DNA of 5,768 nucleotides from an uncultured Eubacteriales bacterium. Lineage in GTDB: Bacteria > Bacillota > Clostridia > Oscillospirales > Oscillospiraceae. Position 1 is the first letter of the stretch, and every line of letters starts with the position of its first letter. The notes below the pieces were generated by a model. It saw only the letters and a program-made list of their open reading frames with translations, did not search any database and had not been told where the DNA came from. This document shows positions 1 through 5,191 of the stretch, piece by piece. The translations under genes and the position numbers were made by a program. The stretch covers positions 1-5,768 of the forward strand of contig USPI01000095.1 in the NCBI GenBank assembly GCA_900556535.1, read 5' to 3'.

Positions 1-303
1 CCCATCGAAGTAGCAAATAATCTGAAGAAGAACGGCGGCTACATCCCCGGCTTCCGTCCGGGCAAGCCGACCAGCGAGTTCATCCAGAAGGTGCTCAACA
101 AGATCACCCTCTTCGGTGCTCTCTATCTCGGCATCATCGCCGTTGTCCCCATTCTCGTTGCTCACTTCAGCCAGTCCGCATCCCTCACGGGTGTGTCCCT
201 CGGCGGTACCTCGATCATAATAGTCGTCGGTGTCGCGCTTGAGACTGTCCGCGCTCTCGAAGCACAGATGCTCATGCGCAACTATAAGGGCTTCCTTGAT
301 TAA
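1..303 (+). CDS. secY: Protein translocase channel subunit SecY, C-terminal 100 residues (5' truncated by window edge)
   Basis: This is the 3' end of secY, open in frame 1 from the first base to TAA at 301-303. SecY is the membrane pore of the Sec translocon, through which unfolded proteins leave the cytoplasm or enter the membrane. The fragment begins with the cytoplasmic loop before the last helices: NLKKNGGYIPGFRPGKPT (residues 7-24 of the fragment) is a SecY hallmark. Two hydrophobic segments follow, roughly fragment residues 36-55 and 68-84, matching TM9 and TM10. It ends with the cytoplasmic tail ALEAQMLMRNYKGFL. An internal ATG at 91 is not a credible start because the family signature lies upstream of it. 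Being directly followed by adk and map is the classic spc-operon order. The N-terminal three quarters lie outside the window. Confidence 0.97.
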   Translation, partial: PIEVANNLKKNGGYIPGFRPGKPTSEFIQKVLNKITLFGALYLGIIAVVPILVAHFSQSASLTGVSLGGTSIIIVVGVALETVRALEAQMLMRNYKGFLD

Positions 304-319
304 TTGAGGAGCTTGCTTT

Positions 320-952
320 ATGAGACTTATACTTTTAGGCGCCCCCGGCGCAGGTAAAGGTACTCAGGCAGAAATACTCAGCCGTGAGCTGGGTATACCG
401 ACGATCTCCACTGGAAACATCCTCCGCGCCGCCATGAAGGCCGGTACGGAGGTAGGACTGAAGGCCAAGAGCTATGTGGACTCCGGCAAGCTCGTTCCGG
501 ATGATGTCATAATCGGCATCATCCGCGAGCGGCTCGCCGAGCCGGACTGCAAAAACGGCTACATCCTCGACGGCGTCCCGCGCACAATACCGCAGGCACG
601 CACTATGGAGGAGATGGGTATCGATATCGACTGCGCCCTGTCCATCGAGATAGGCGACGATACGATCATCGACCGTATGTCCGGCAGGAGGACTTGCAAA
701 AATTGCAGTCAGACCTTCCACATCGTGAACAATCCCCCGAAGGTAGACGGCGTGTGCGACGCCTGCGGCGGCGAGCTCACCATCCGCAAGGACGACGCTC
801 CCGAGACCGTGAAGGCGCGTCTCGATACCTACCACCGGGAGACCGAGCCGCTCAAGGCGTTCTACGCCGAGCGCGGCAAGCTCAGGACGGTCGAAAATCA
901 GCCCACTATCAGCGAGACGACCGCTGAGATCAAGAAAGCTCTGGGGATTTGA
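320..952 (+). CDS. adk: Adenylate kinase, long form with zinc-type LID
   Basis: This cytosolic enzyme interconverts ATP + AMP and 2 ADP. At 210 aa it fits the long bacterial form. The P-loop GAPGAGKGT is at residues 7-15, the AMP-site segment STGNILR at 30-36, LDGVPRT at 83-89, and the LID arginines include R123, R156 and R167. The LID carries C126-x2-C129 and C146-x2-C149, a four-cysteine zinc site like that of Gram-positive Adks. Two positions differ from the common motifs: N33 where most families have Asp (TGD), and V86 where most have Phe (DGFPRT). The catalytic D84, R88 and K13 are kept, so activity is expected. The ATG at 320 is preceded by GAGGAG (306-311) at 8 nt. The gene starts 16 nt after the secY stop and runs into map with a 4-nt gap, suggesting cotranscription and coupled translation. 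Confidence 0.98.
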   Translation: MRLILLGAPGAGKGTQAEILSRELGIPTISTGNILRAAMKAGTEVGLKAKSYVDSGKLVPDDVIIGIIRERLAEPDCKNGYILDGVPRTIPQARTMEEMGIDIDCALSIEIGDDTIIDRMSGRRTCKNCSQTFHIVNNPPKVDGVCDACGGELTIRKDDAPETVKARLDTYHRETEPLKAFYAERGKLRTVENQPTISETTAEIKKALGI

Positions 953-956
953 TATT

Positions 957-1739
957 ATGTCAGATACGATTTATATTAAATCCAAATCAGAGATTGAACT
1001 GATGCGTCAGGCCGGAAAGATCACCGCGGGCGCGCGCAGCATCGCGCGTCAGGCGATCAAGCCCGGTGTGACTACCAGGCAGATAAACAAGTATGTGCAT
1101 GAGTTCATCCTCAAGTCGGGCGCAAAGCCCACGTTTCTGGGCTACGGCGGATTCCCTGCCAGCGCCTGCGTCTCGGTGAACGAGGAGGTCATACACGGCA
1201 TCCCCGGCAAGAGGGTCATCCATGACGGCGACATTGTGTCCGTCGATGTGGGCGCGACCTTCAAGGGCTTTGTAGGCGACTGCGCGGGCACCTATGCCTG
1301 CGGCGAGATCAGCGACGAGGCCAGAAAACTCATCGAGGTTACAAGACAAAGCTTCTTCGAGGGCATCAAGTTCGCGAAGGAGGGCTACCGGATATCCGAT
1401 ATCGGCGGAGCAGTTCAGGATTACGTTGAGAGCCACGGTTACAGCGTCGTCCGCGAGTACGTGGGTCACGGCGTAGGCCGTCAGATGCACGAGGCTCCGG
1501 AGGTTCCGAACTACCGTGCCGACAGGGTATCGCACAGAGCAAATCCGCGCCTTGTAAGGGGCATGACGATCGCAGTCGAACCGATGGTCATCATCGGCAA
1601 GCCCGACGTCAGGACGCTCGCCAACGACTGGACGGTCGTTTCCGTTGACGGCACTCTCGCCGCCCACTATGAAAACACCATCCATATCACCGACGGCGAG
1701 GCCGAGATCCTTACGATGGCAGATGATCTTTGGCTTTAA
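957..1739 (+). CDS. map: Type I methionine aminopeptidase
   Basis: This enzyme removes the initiator methionine from nascent proteins whose second residue is small. It is 260 aa, the size of the compact type Ia form without an N-terminal SH3-binding or zinc-finger extension. The five metal ligands of the pita-bread fold are visible: D97 (VSVDVGA), D108 (VGDCAGT), H171 (GHGVGR), E208 (AVEPM) and E239 (HYENT). H80 in VIHGIP and H178 in MHEAPEVPNY correspond to the substrate-site histidines. The ATG at 957 lies 4 nt after the adk stop. The only upstream purine stretch, GGGGA (943-947), sits inside the end of adk, so initiation probably depends on ribosomes finishing adk. Many Clostridia have a small KOW-domain gene between map and infA. 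It is absent here, with only 27 nt between the two genes. Confidence 0.98.
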   Translation: MSDTIYIKSKSEIELMRQAGKITAGARSIARQAIKPGVTTRQINKYVHEFILKSGAKPTFLGYGGFPASACVSVNEEVIHGIPGKRVIHDGDIVSVDVGATFKGFVGDCAGTYACGEISDEARKLIEVTRQSFFEGIKFAKEGYRISDIGGAVQDYVESHGYSVVREYVGHGVGRQMHEAPEVPNYRADRVSHRANPRLVRGMTIAVEPMVIIGKPDVRTLANDWTVVSVDGTLAAHYENTIHITDGEAEILTMADDLWL

Positions 1740-1753
1740 GCCACACCGACTTT

Positions 1754-1758
1754 GGAGG
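1754..1758 (+). promoter_or_regulatory. Shine-Dalgarno GGAGG that fixes the TTG start of infA
   Basis: GGAGG (1754-1758) lies 8 nt before the TTG at 1767, ideal spacing. An in-frame TTG at 1752 overlaps this SD itself and has none of its own, so it is not the start. No ATG or GTG is in frame nearby. Confidence 0.85.
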
Positions 1759-1766
1759 AATTTACT

Positions 1767-1985
1767 TTGGCAAAAGACGATGTAATCGAACTTGAGGGCA
1801 CAGTGGTGGAATCCCTGCCCAACACCATGTTTCAGGTGGATATCGGCAAGGGTCACATCATTCTGGCGCATATTTCCGGAAAGCTCCGGATGAACTTTAT
1901 CAGGATCCTTCCCGGCGACAAGGTCACGGTTCAGATGTCTCCCTATGACGTCACCCGCGGCCGCATCGTGTGGAGAAGCAAGTAG
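1767..1985 (+). CDS. infA: Translation initiation factor IF1 (TTG start)
   Basis: IF1 binds the A site of the 30S subunit and works with IF2 and IF3 to select the start codon. The product is 72 aa starting (M)[12 protein letters not shown], exactly the usual IF1 length. It is a single S1/OB-fold domain with typical features: [19 protein letters not shown] (residues 30-48), the PGD turn at 50-52 and the C-terminal [12 protein letters not shown]. The start is TTG at 1767. Beginning at the upstream in-frame TTG (1752) would add MEEFT, which is not part of the family and is encoded by the SD region. A TTG start on a gene for an initiation factor could lower or regulate its yield. That is inference; TTG-started infA is, to my knowledge, seen in other Clostridia. 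The stop TAG overlaps the SD of rpmJ. Confidence 0.96.
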   Translation: MAKDDVIELEGTVVESLPNTMFQVDIGKGHIILAHISGKLRMNFIRILPGDKVTVQMSPYDVTRGRIVWRSK

Positions 1986-1997
1986 GAGGTAAAACAA

Positions 1998-2111
1998 ATG
2001 AAAGTAAGACCTTCCGTGAAGCCCATGTGCGAAAAGTGCAAGATAATCAAGCGCAAGGGTAAAGTCATGGTTATCTGCGAGAACCCCAAGCACAAGCAGC
2101 GCCAGGGCTGA
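1998..2111 (+). CDS. rpmJ: Ribosomal protein L36 (bL36), zinc-binding form
   Basis: This is a 37-aa gene beginning [20 protein letters not shown], the standard length and sequence of bacterial L36, a small protein buried in 23S rRNA near the base of the L7/L12 stalk. A zinc ribbon is intact: C11-x2-C14, C27 and H32, making it the C+ form. Zinc-free C- paralogs, when present, are usually encoded elsewhere under zinc control. The ATG at 1998 follows AGGAGGT (1984-1990), which overlaps the infA stop codon. The 12-nt gap indicates coupled translation with infA. infA-rpmJ-rpsM is the normal order, but here a 191-nt non-coding gap separates rpmJ from rpsM. Confidence 0.97.
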   Translation: MKVRPSVKPMCEKCKIIKRKGKVMVICENPKHKQRQG

Positions 2112-2121
2112 TTCGCAGAAA

Positions 2122-2135
2122 GGGGCACGCGCCCC
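2122..2135 (+). other. GC hairpin directly after rpmJ
   Basis: GGGGC (2122-2126) pairs with GCCCC (2131-2135) around the loop ACGC, 10 nt after the rpmJ stop. No run of T follows (the next bases are GCATTAATC), so it is not a standard intrinsic terminator. It could protect the 3' end of an upstream mRNA segment or be one arm of the rpsM leader. Confidence 0.5.
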
Positions 2136-2261
2136 GCATTAATCTCAGGCGACAAGTTGGGTATGATACTGCACGCGCAGCGTGTAAGTCTGCCCAGTCT
2201 GTCCTTATAAAAATCCCGCATGGATCCGGGGACTCCCTCCGGCGGGAACAAGTCCCCGCAT
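2133..2261 (+). repeat. Three spaced copies of CCCGCAT in the rpsM leader
   Basis: CCCGCAT occurs at 2133-2139, 2215-2221 and 2255-2261. Its complement ATGCGG(G) is matched over six bases by the single ATGCGG at 2267-2272. The second copy pairs with ATGCGG to form the base of the long hairpin. The third copy would make a local hairpin with a 5-nt loop (CGACA), and it overlaps the arm needed for the long one. The two folds are therefore mutually exclusive. Confidence 0.6.
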
Positions 2262-2272
2262 CGACAATGCGG
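2216..2272 (+). promoter_or_regulatory. Long interrupted hairpin just upstream of the rpsM ribosome site
   Basis: Pairs read by eye: CCGCAT (2216-2221) with ATGCGG (2267-2272); GAT (2223-2225) with ATC (2260-2262); a C-C mismatch at 2226/2259; CGGGGACT (2227-2234) with AGTCCCCG (2251-2258); and CCC (2235-2237) with GGG (2244-2246). This gives about 20 base pairs in 57 nt. The apical stretch can alternatively close as C(UCCG)G, a UNCG-type tetraloop. The 3' arm ends 11 nt before the SD, so folding could affect ribosome access or act as a protein-binding site. Confidence 0.6.
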
Positions 2273-2283
2273 AAACAATTATC

Positions 2284-2290
2284 GAAAGGA
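2284..2290 (+). promoter_or_regulatory. Weak, distant Shine-Dalgarno of rpsM
   Basis: GAAAGGA (2284-2290) is the best match to the anti-SD, but it is 12 nt from the ATG at 2303. It lacks the GGAGG core seen before rpsK, rpsD, rpoA and rplQ. A suboptimal site on the first gene of the alpha cluster, just after a stable hairpin, fits a translationally controlled start. Confidence 0.55.
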
Positions 2291-2302
2291 TGATCGTATA
2301 AT

Positions 2303-2671
2303 ATGGCACGTATAGCCGGCGTTGACCTGCCCAAGGACAAGAGAATAGAAATCGGTCTCACTTATGTCTACGGTATCGGCAGAACCAGCGCAAAAAAGAT
2401 ACTGGATATGACCGGTATAAATCCCGACACCCGCGTTAAAGACCTCACCGAAGAGGAAGAAGCAAAGCTGCGTGAGTGCATCGACCACAACTTCATCGTT
2501 GAGGGCGACCTGCGCCGCAGTGTAGCACTTGATATCAAGCGCCTGACCGAGATAGGCTGCTATCGCGGTCTGCGTCATCGCCGCGGTCTGCCCGTTCGCG
2601 GCCAGCGCAGCAAGACCAACGCTCGTACCCGCAAGGGTCCGAAACGCACCATCGCAAATAAGAAGAAGTAA
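2303..2671 (+). CDS. rpsM: Ribosomal protein S13 (uS13)
   Basis: S13 sits in the head of the 30S subunit, contacting the P-site tRNA and bridging to 23S rRNA and L5. The 122-aa product has the normal length and opens [20 protein letters not shown]. The helix-two-turns-helix region covers about residues 14-60 ([14 protein letters not shown] at 21-34). The rRNA-binding signature [20 protein letters not shown] (89-108) is intact and a basic tail follows. One Ser (103) replaces the more usual Thr in QRTKTNART. It is the first gene of the alpha cluster and follows the long structured gap. Its ribosome site is weaker than those of the genes after it. The TAA stop overlaps the strong SD of rpsK. Confidence 0.98.
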   Translation: MARIAGVDLPKDKRIEIGLTYVYGIGRTSAKKILDMTGINPDTRVKDLTEEEEAKLRECIDHNFIVEGDLRRSVALDIKRLTEIGCYRGLRHRRGLPVRGQRSKTNARTRKGPKRTIANKKK

Positions 2672-2686
2672 GGAGGGATATGAATT

Positions 2687-3085
2687 ATGGCAGCAAATGC
2701 AAAGAAAAAAGTCAGAACTCGCCGCAGAGAGCGCAAGAACATTGAAAAGGGCCAGGTTCATATCAGCTCTTCCTTCAACAACACCATGGTCACCATCACC
2801 GACACTCAGGGCAACGCACTGTCCTGGGCATCTGCCGGCGGCATGGGCTTCCGTGGCAGCAGAAAGTCTACCCCCTTCGCAGCTCAGACCGCAGCCGAGA
2901 CTGCCGCAAAGGCAGCAATGGAGCATGGTCTGAAGACCGTCGAAGTGTTCGTCAAGGGCCCCGGCTCGGGCAGAGAAGCAGCTATCCGCGCTCTGCAGAC
3001 CGCCGGCCTCGAAGTAACGATGATCAAGGACGTAACTCCCATTCCTCACAATGGCTGCCGTCCTCCGAAGCGTCGTCGTGTCTAA
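2687..3085 (+). CDS. rpsK: Ribosomal protein S11 (uS11)
   Basis: S11 is a platform protein of the 30S subunit near the mRNA exit channel and the 3' end of 16S rRNA. The 132-aa product has a basic N-terminus ([17 protein letters not shown]), the core [20 protein letters not shown] (25-44), [17 protein letters not shown] (51-67), the conserved [13 protein letters not shown] (91-103) and the C-terminal [17 protein letters not shown]. The N122-G123 pair in HNG corresponds to the Asn-Gly of E. coli S11 known to convert to isoaspartate. AGGAGG (2671-2676) lies 10 nt before the ATG at 2687. An ATG at 2680 is out of frame. The rpsM-rpsK gap is 15 nt. Confidence 0.98.
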   Translation: MAANAKKKVRTRRRERKNIEKGQVHISSSFNNTMVTITDTQGNALSWASAGGMGFRGSRKSTPFAAQTAAETAAKAAMEHGLKTVEVFVKGPGSGREAAIRALQTAGLEVTMIKDVTPIPHNGCRPPKRRRV

Positions 3086-3104
3086 TTGAAGGAGGTAAAG
3101 ACAA

Positions 3105-3728
3105 ATGGCAAGATATACTGAAGCAGTCTGCCGCCTGTGCCGCAGAGAAGGTCAGAAGCTCTTCCTGAAGGGCGACCGCTGCTACACCAAGTGCGCGCTT
3201 GAGAACAGATCCTATGCACCCGGCCAGCATGGTCAGGGCCGCAGCAAGAGCTCCGAGTACGGAATGCAGCTTCGTGAGAAGCAGAAGACAAAGAGATACT
3301 ACGGCGTTCTTGAGAGCCAGTTCCGCAGCTATTACGAAATGGCAGAGCGCCGCCCCGGCAAGACCGGTGAGAACCTCCTGAGCATCCTCGAGAGCCGTCT
3401 GGACAACGTCGTGTACCGCCTCGGCTTTGCAATGAGCCGCGCCGAAGCGCGCCAGATGGTCAGCCACGGTCACTTCACCGTTAACGGCCGCAAGGTCAAT
3501 ATCCCCAGCTACCAGGTAAAGCCCGGCATGGTCATCACTCTTAAAGAGAGCAGCCGCGGTCTTGAGAAGATCAAGGCCAATGTTGAGGCAAACAGCTCCC
3601 GTCCCGCACCCAAGTGGCTTGAGTACGACGCAAACAACATGATCGCAAAGGTCGTCGCAGTGCCTGCACGCGATGACGTTGACCTCCCCGTCGAGGAGCG
3701 CCTCATCGTCGAGTTGTACTCCAAGTAA
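3105..3728 (+). CDS. rpsD: Ribosomal protein S4 (uS4), zinc-binding form
   Basis: S4 is a primary assembly protein that binds the 5' domain of 16S rRNA and helps form the mRNA entry channel. In E. coli it also represses its own alpha operon. The product is 207 aa. It starts [20 protein letters not shown] and has C9-x2-C12-x13-C26-x3-C30, a complete zinc ribbon (C+ form, like the S4 of Thermus and unlike that of E. coli). The S4 RNA-binding domain spans about 97-157 ([36 protein letters not shown]), and the C-terminus [12 protein letters not shown] is typical. AAGGAGGT (3089-3096) precedes the ATG at 3105. Its location between rpsK and rpoA is the ancestral arrangement kept in many Clostridia and Proteobacteria; B. 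subtilis has moved it. This places a potential autoregulator downstream of the rpsM leader. Confidence 0.98.
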   Translation: MARYTEAVCRLCRREGQKLFLKGDRCYTKCALENRSYAPGQHGQGRSKSSEYGMQLREKQKTKRYYGVLESQFRSYYEMAERRPGKTGENLLSILESRLDNVVYRLGFAMSRAEARQMVSHGHFTVNGRKVNIPSYQVKPGMVITLKESSRGLEKIKANVEANSSRPAPKWLEYDANNMIAKVVAVPARDDVDLPVEERLIVELYSK

Positions 3729-3766
3729 TACAGATACCCTCAAATTGGTAAGCTGACAAAACTCAG

Positions 3767-3782
3767 GGCGCATATAAGCGCC
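3767..3782 (+). promoter_or_regulatory. Perfect small hairpin in the rpsD-rpoA gap
   Basis: GGCGC (3767-3771) pairs with GCGCC (3778-3782) around ATATAA, midway in the 82-nt gap between rpsD and rpoA. No T-run follows, so it is not a classical terminator. It ends 11 nt before the SD AAGGAGGG (3792-3799) of rpoA. It may be a processing or stability site that lets rpoA be expressed at a different level from the ribosomal-protein genes (inference). Confidence 0.45.
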
Positions 3783-3810
3783 GAACTTAATAAGGAGGGT
3801 TATATTTAAT

Positions 3811-4761
3811 ATGATCGAAATAGAAAAGCCGCGTATCGAGTGCATTGAAACTCCGTCTGACAGCTCTTATGGCAAGTACATTATCGAGCCCTTGGAGCGC
3901 GGCTATGGCACGACACTTGGTAACTCTCTGCGTAGGGTATTATTGTCCTCGCTTCCCGGCACCGCTGCAACCTCGATAAAGATCGCCGGCGTGCAGCATG
4001 AGTTTTCGACCATCCCCGGCGTCAAGGAAGACGTGACCGAGATCGTTCTTAACGTTAAGAGCATCGTTGCACTTCTCCACACCGACGAGCCCAAGACCGT
4101 CTACATCGAGGCGGTCGGTGAGGGCGTCGTCACCGCCGGAGACATCAAGGCGGACGCCGAGATCGAGATCCTCAATCCCGAGCAGCCCATTGCGACCCTC
4201 GGACCGGACGGCGCGCTCAGCATGGAGCTGACGTTCGACAAAGGTCGCGGCTATGTATCGGCGGACAAGAACAAGAATGCCCAGACCGCAATCGGGACCA
4301 TCCCCGTTGATTCTATCTACACGCCCGTGCTCAAGGTCAATTACTCGGTCGAGAATACCCGCGTTGGTAACCAGACCGACTTTGACAAGCTGACCATCGA
4401 GGTGTGGACGGACAAGACCATCACCGCGCGTGATGCAGTCTCCCTCGGCGCAAAGATCCTTTGCGACCACTTCACGCTCTTCACCGACCTTTCCGACACC
4501 GTGGGCGATCGCCCCGTCGTCGTTGAGAGGACCGAGAAGGCGCGCGACAAGGTGCTCGAGATGACCATCGAAGAGCTCGACCTGTCCGTTAGAAGCTTCA
4601 ACTGCCTCAAGCGAGCAAACATCAACACTGTTGAGGACCTCATCTCCAAGACTCAGGACGAGATGATCAAGGTCCGTAACCTTGGCCGCAAGTCCCTTGA
4701 AGAGGTCGAGCACAAGCTCGCCGCAATGGGTCTGTCTCTCGCGGACGAGGATAACAACTAA
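3811..4761 (+). CDS. rpoA: DNA-directed RNA polymerase subunit alpha
   Basis: The alpha dimer nucleates assembly of the polymerase, and its C-terminal domain contacts UP-element DNA and activators. The product is 316 aa, normal for Bacillota. The N-terminal dimerisation domain (about 1-230) contains [20 protein letters not shown] (26-45) and the GVKEDVTEI loop. A linker around 232-250 leads to the C-terminal domain (about 251-310). That domain keeps the residues matching the E. coli DNA-binding set with an offset of 4: R261, N264, C265 and K267 in SVRSFNCLK, and N290-L291-G292-R293-K294-S295 in the helix-hairpin-helix. The SD GGAGG (3794-3798) is 12 nt from the ATG at 3811, slightly long. The 82-nt upstream gap carries a hairpin. 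The gene is followed after 24 nt by rplQ. Confidence 0.98.
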   Translation: MIEIEKPRIECIETPSDSSYGKYIIEPLERGYGTTLGNSLRRVLLSSLPGTAATSIKIAGVQHEFSTIPGVKEDVTEIVLNVKSIVALLHTDEPKTVYIEAVGEGVVTAGDIKADAEIEILNPEQPIATLGPDGALSMELTFDKGRGYVSADKNKNAQTAIGTIPVDSIYTPVLKVNYSVENTRVGNQTDFDKLTIEVWTDKTITARDAVSLGAKILCDHFTLFTDLSDTVGDRPVVVERTEKARDKVLEMTIEELDLSVRSFNCLKRANINTVEDLISKTQDEMIKVRNLGRKSLEEVEHKLAAMGLSLADEDNN

Positions 4762-4785
4762 CTCTAACAAGGAGGAGACACCGAA

Positions 4786-5127
4786 ATGCCCGGAACAAGA
4801 AAGCTCGGCAAGCCGACCGATCAGCGCATGGCAATGCTCCGTCAGCAGGTCACCGACCTGCTCGACATGGGCCGCATGGAGACCACCGTCACCCGCGCCA
4901 AAGAGATCGCTCCCATGGCCGAGAAGATGATAAGCCTCGGTAAGAAGAAGGATCTGGCTGCATACCGCCAGGCACTTGCATTCATCACCCGCGAAGACGT
5001 CGCGAAGAAGACCTTCGACGAGCTGAGCGTTAAGTATGCCGACCGCAACGGCGGCTACACCCGCATCACCCGCATCGGACCCCGTCGCGGCGACGCAGCC
5101 GAGATGGCAGTCATCGAGCTGGTCTGA
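4786..5127 (+). CDS. rplQ: Ribosomal protein L17 (bL17)
   Basis: L17 is a 50S protein near the polypeptide exit tunnel. The product is 113 aa, typical of Bacillota. It has the conserved N-terminus beginning [20 protein letters not shown], the segment [14 protein letters not shown] (36-49) and the family C-terminal signature [20 protein letters not shown] (89-108). The SD AAGGAGGAG (4769-4777) precedes the ATG at 4786. The stop TGA is directly followed in frame by TAA (5128-5130), a tandem stop. This is the last gene of the alpha cluster, with an intrinsic terminator starting 19 nt after the stop. Confidence 0.98.
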   Translation: MPGTRKLGKPTDQRMAMLRQQVTDLLDMGRMETTVTRAKEIAPMAEKMISLGKKKDLAAYRQALAFITREDVAKKTFDELSVKYADRNGGYTRITRIGPRRGDAAEMAVIELV

Positions 5128-5146
5128 TAATCAGCATAAACAAAGT

Positions 5147-5175
5147 AAAGCACCCCGTTTTTTCGGGGTGCTTTT
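5147..5175 (+). terminator. Intrinsic terminator after rplQ, immediately upstream of greA
   Basis: AAAGCACCCCG (5147-5157) pairs perfectly with CGGGGTGCTTT (5164-5174), 11 bp, around a loop of six T, and the hairpin ends in TTTT (5172-5175). It closes the ribosomal operon. The upstream A-run would also let it act weakly on the minus strand. Its end is only 5 nt from the greA SD, so greA is either expressed by read-through or has the terminator in its own leader. Confidence 0.9.
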
Positions 5176-5180
5176 GCCAT

Positions 5181-5187
5181 GAGGTGA
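5181..5187 (+). promoter_or_regulatory. Shine-Dalgarno of greA
   Basis: GAGGTGA (5181-5187) matches the anti-SD and places the ATG at 5192 at a good distance. The ATG at 5179 hits TGA two codons later, and the ATG at 5196 is out of frame, so 5192 is the start. Confidence 0.8.
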
Positions 5188-5191
5188 AACC

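Larger units (their letters stand above)
2112..2302 (+). promoter_or_regulatory. Structured mRNA region between rpmJ and rpsM; candidate ribosomal-protein leader of the alpha operon
   Basis: This 191-nt gap is far longer than the other gaps in the operon (at most 82 nt). It contains, in order: a GC-rich hairpin (2122-2135); a second stem TGCACGC/GCGTGTA (2170-2176 with 2180-2186, one G-U pair) that can be enclosed by TGGG/CCCA (2158-2161 with 2193-2196); a tandem AGTCTG (2187-2192 and 2196-2201); and a long interrupted hairpin (2216-2272) ending 11 nt before the rpsM SD. There is no U-tract, so none of these looks like an intrinsic terminator, and control would more likely be at translation. 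In E. coli, S4 represses the alpha operon through an mRNA pseudoknot at the rpsM start. S4 is encoded in this operon too, so an S4 (or S13) leader is a reasonable inference. No match to a named RNA family was established. It may instead be a processing or stability element. Confidence 0.5.

Noticed and set aside
694..927. Overlapping + strand frame inside adk
   Set aside because: It is an arginine-rich shifted reading of the adk LID and CORE region, with no SD and no family features.
1752..1766. N-terminal extension of IF1 from TTG 1752
   Set aside because: These bases contain the SD of the real start, and the resulting MEEFT is absent from the IF1 family.
987..2093. Long open frame (368 codons) on the minus strand opposite map, infA and rpmJ, with similar ones opposite rpsM/rpsK, rpsD and rpoA
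   Set aside because: They lie antisense to clearly conserved genes, have no recognisable domains or sensible SD context, and are expected from the GC-rich, biased codon use of the + strand.
2139..2167. Possible promoter for rpsM: TATGAT (2162-2167) with TTAATC (2139-2144) as -35
   Set aside because: The -10 is fair, but the -35 matches only 3 of 6 bases and no extended -10 TG is in register. This is not enough to call without transcript ends.
2163..2210. A 15-codon ORF (MILHAQRVSLPSLSL) in the rpsM leader, as a possible leader peptide
   Set aside because: No SD is present upstream, there is no regulatory codon run, and it overlaps the second potential stem. Chance is the simplest explanation.
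2220..2315. A 31-codon ORF from ATG 2220 running through the long hairpin and overlapping the rpsM start
   Set aside because: It has no SD, its start is buried in the hairpin base, and the peptide has no recognisable features.
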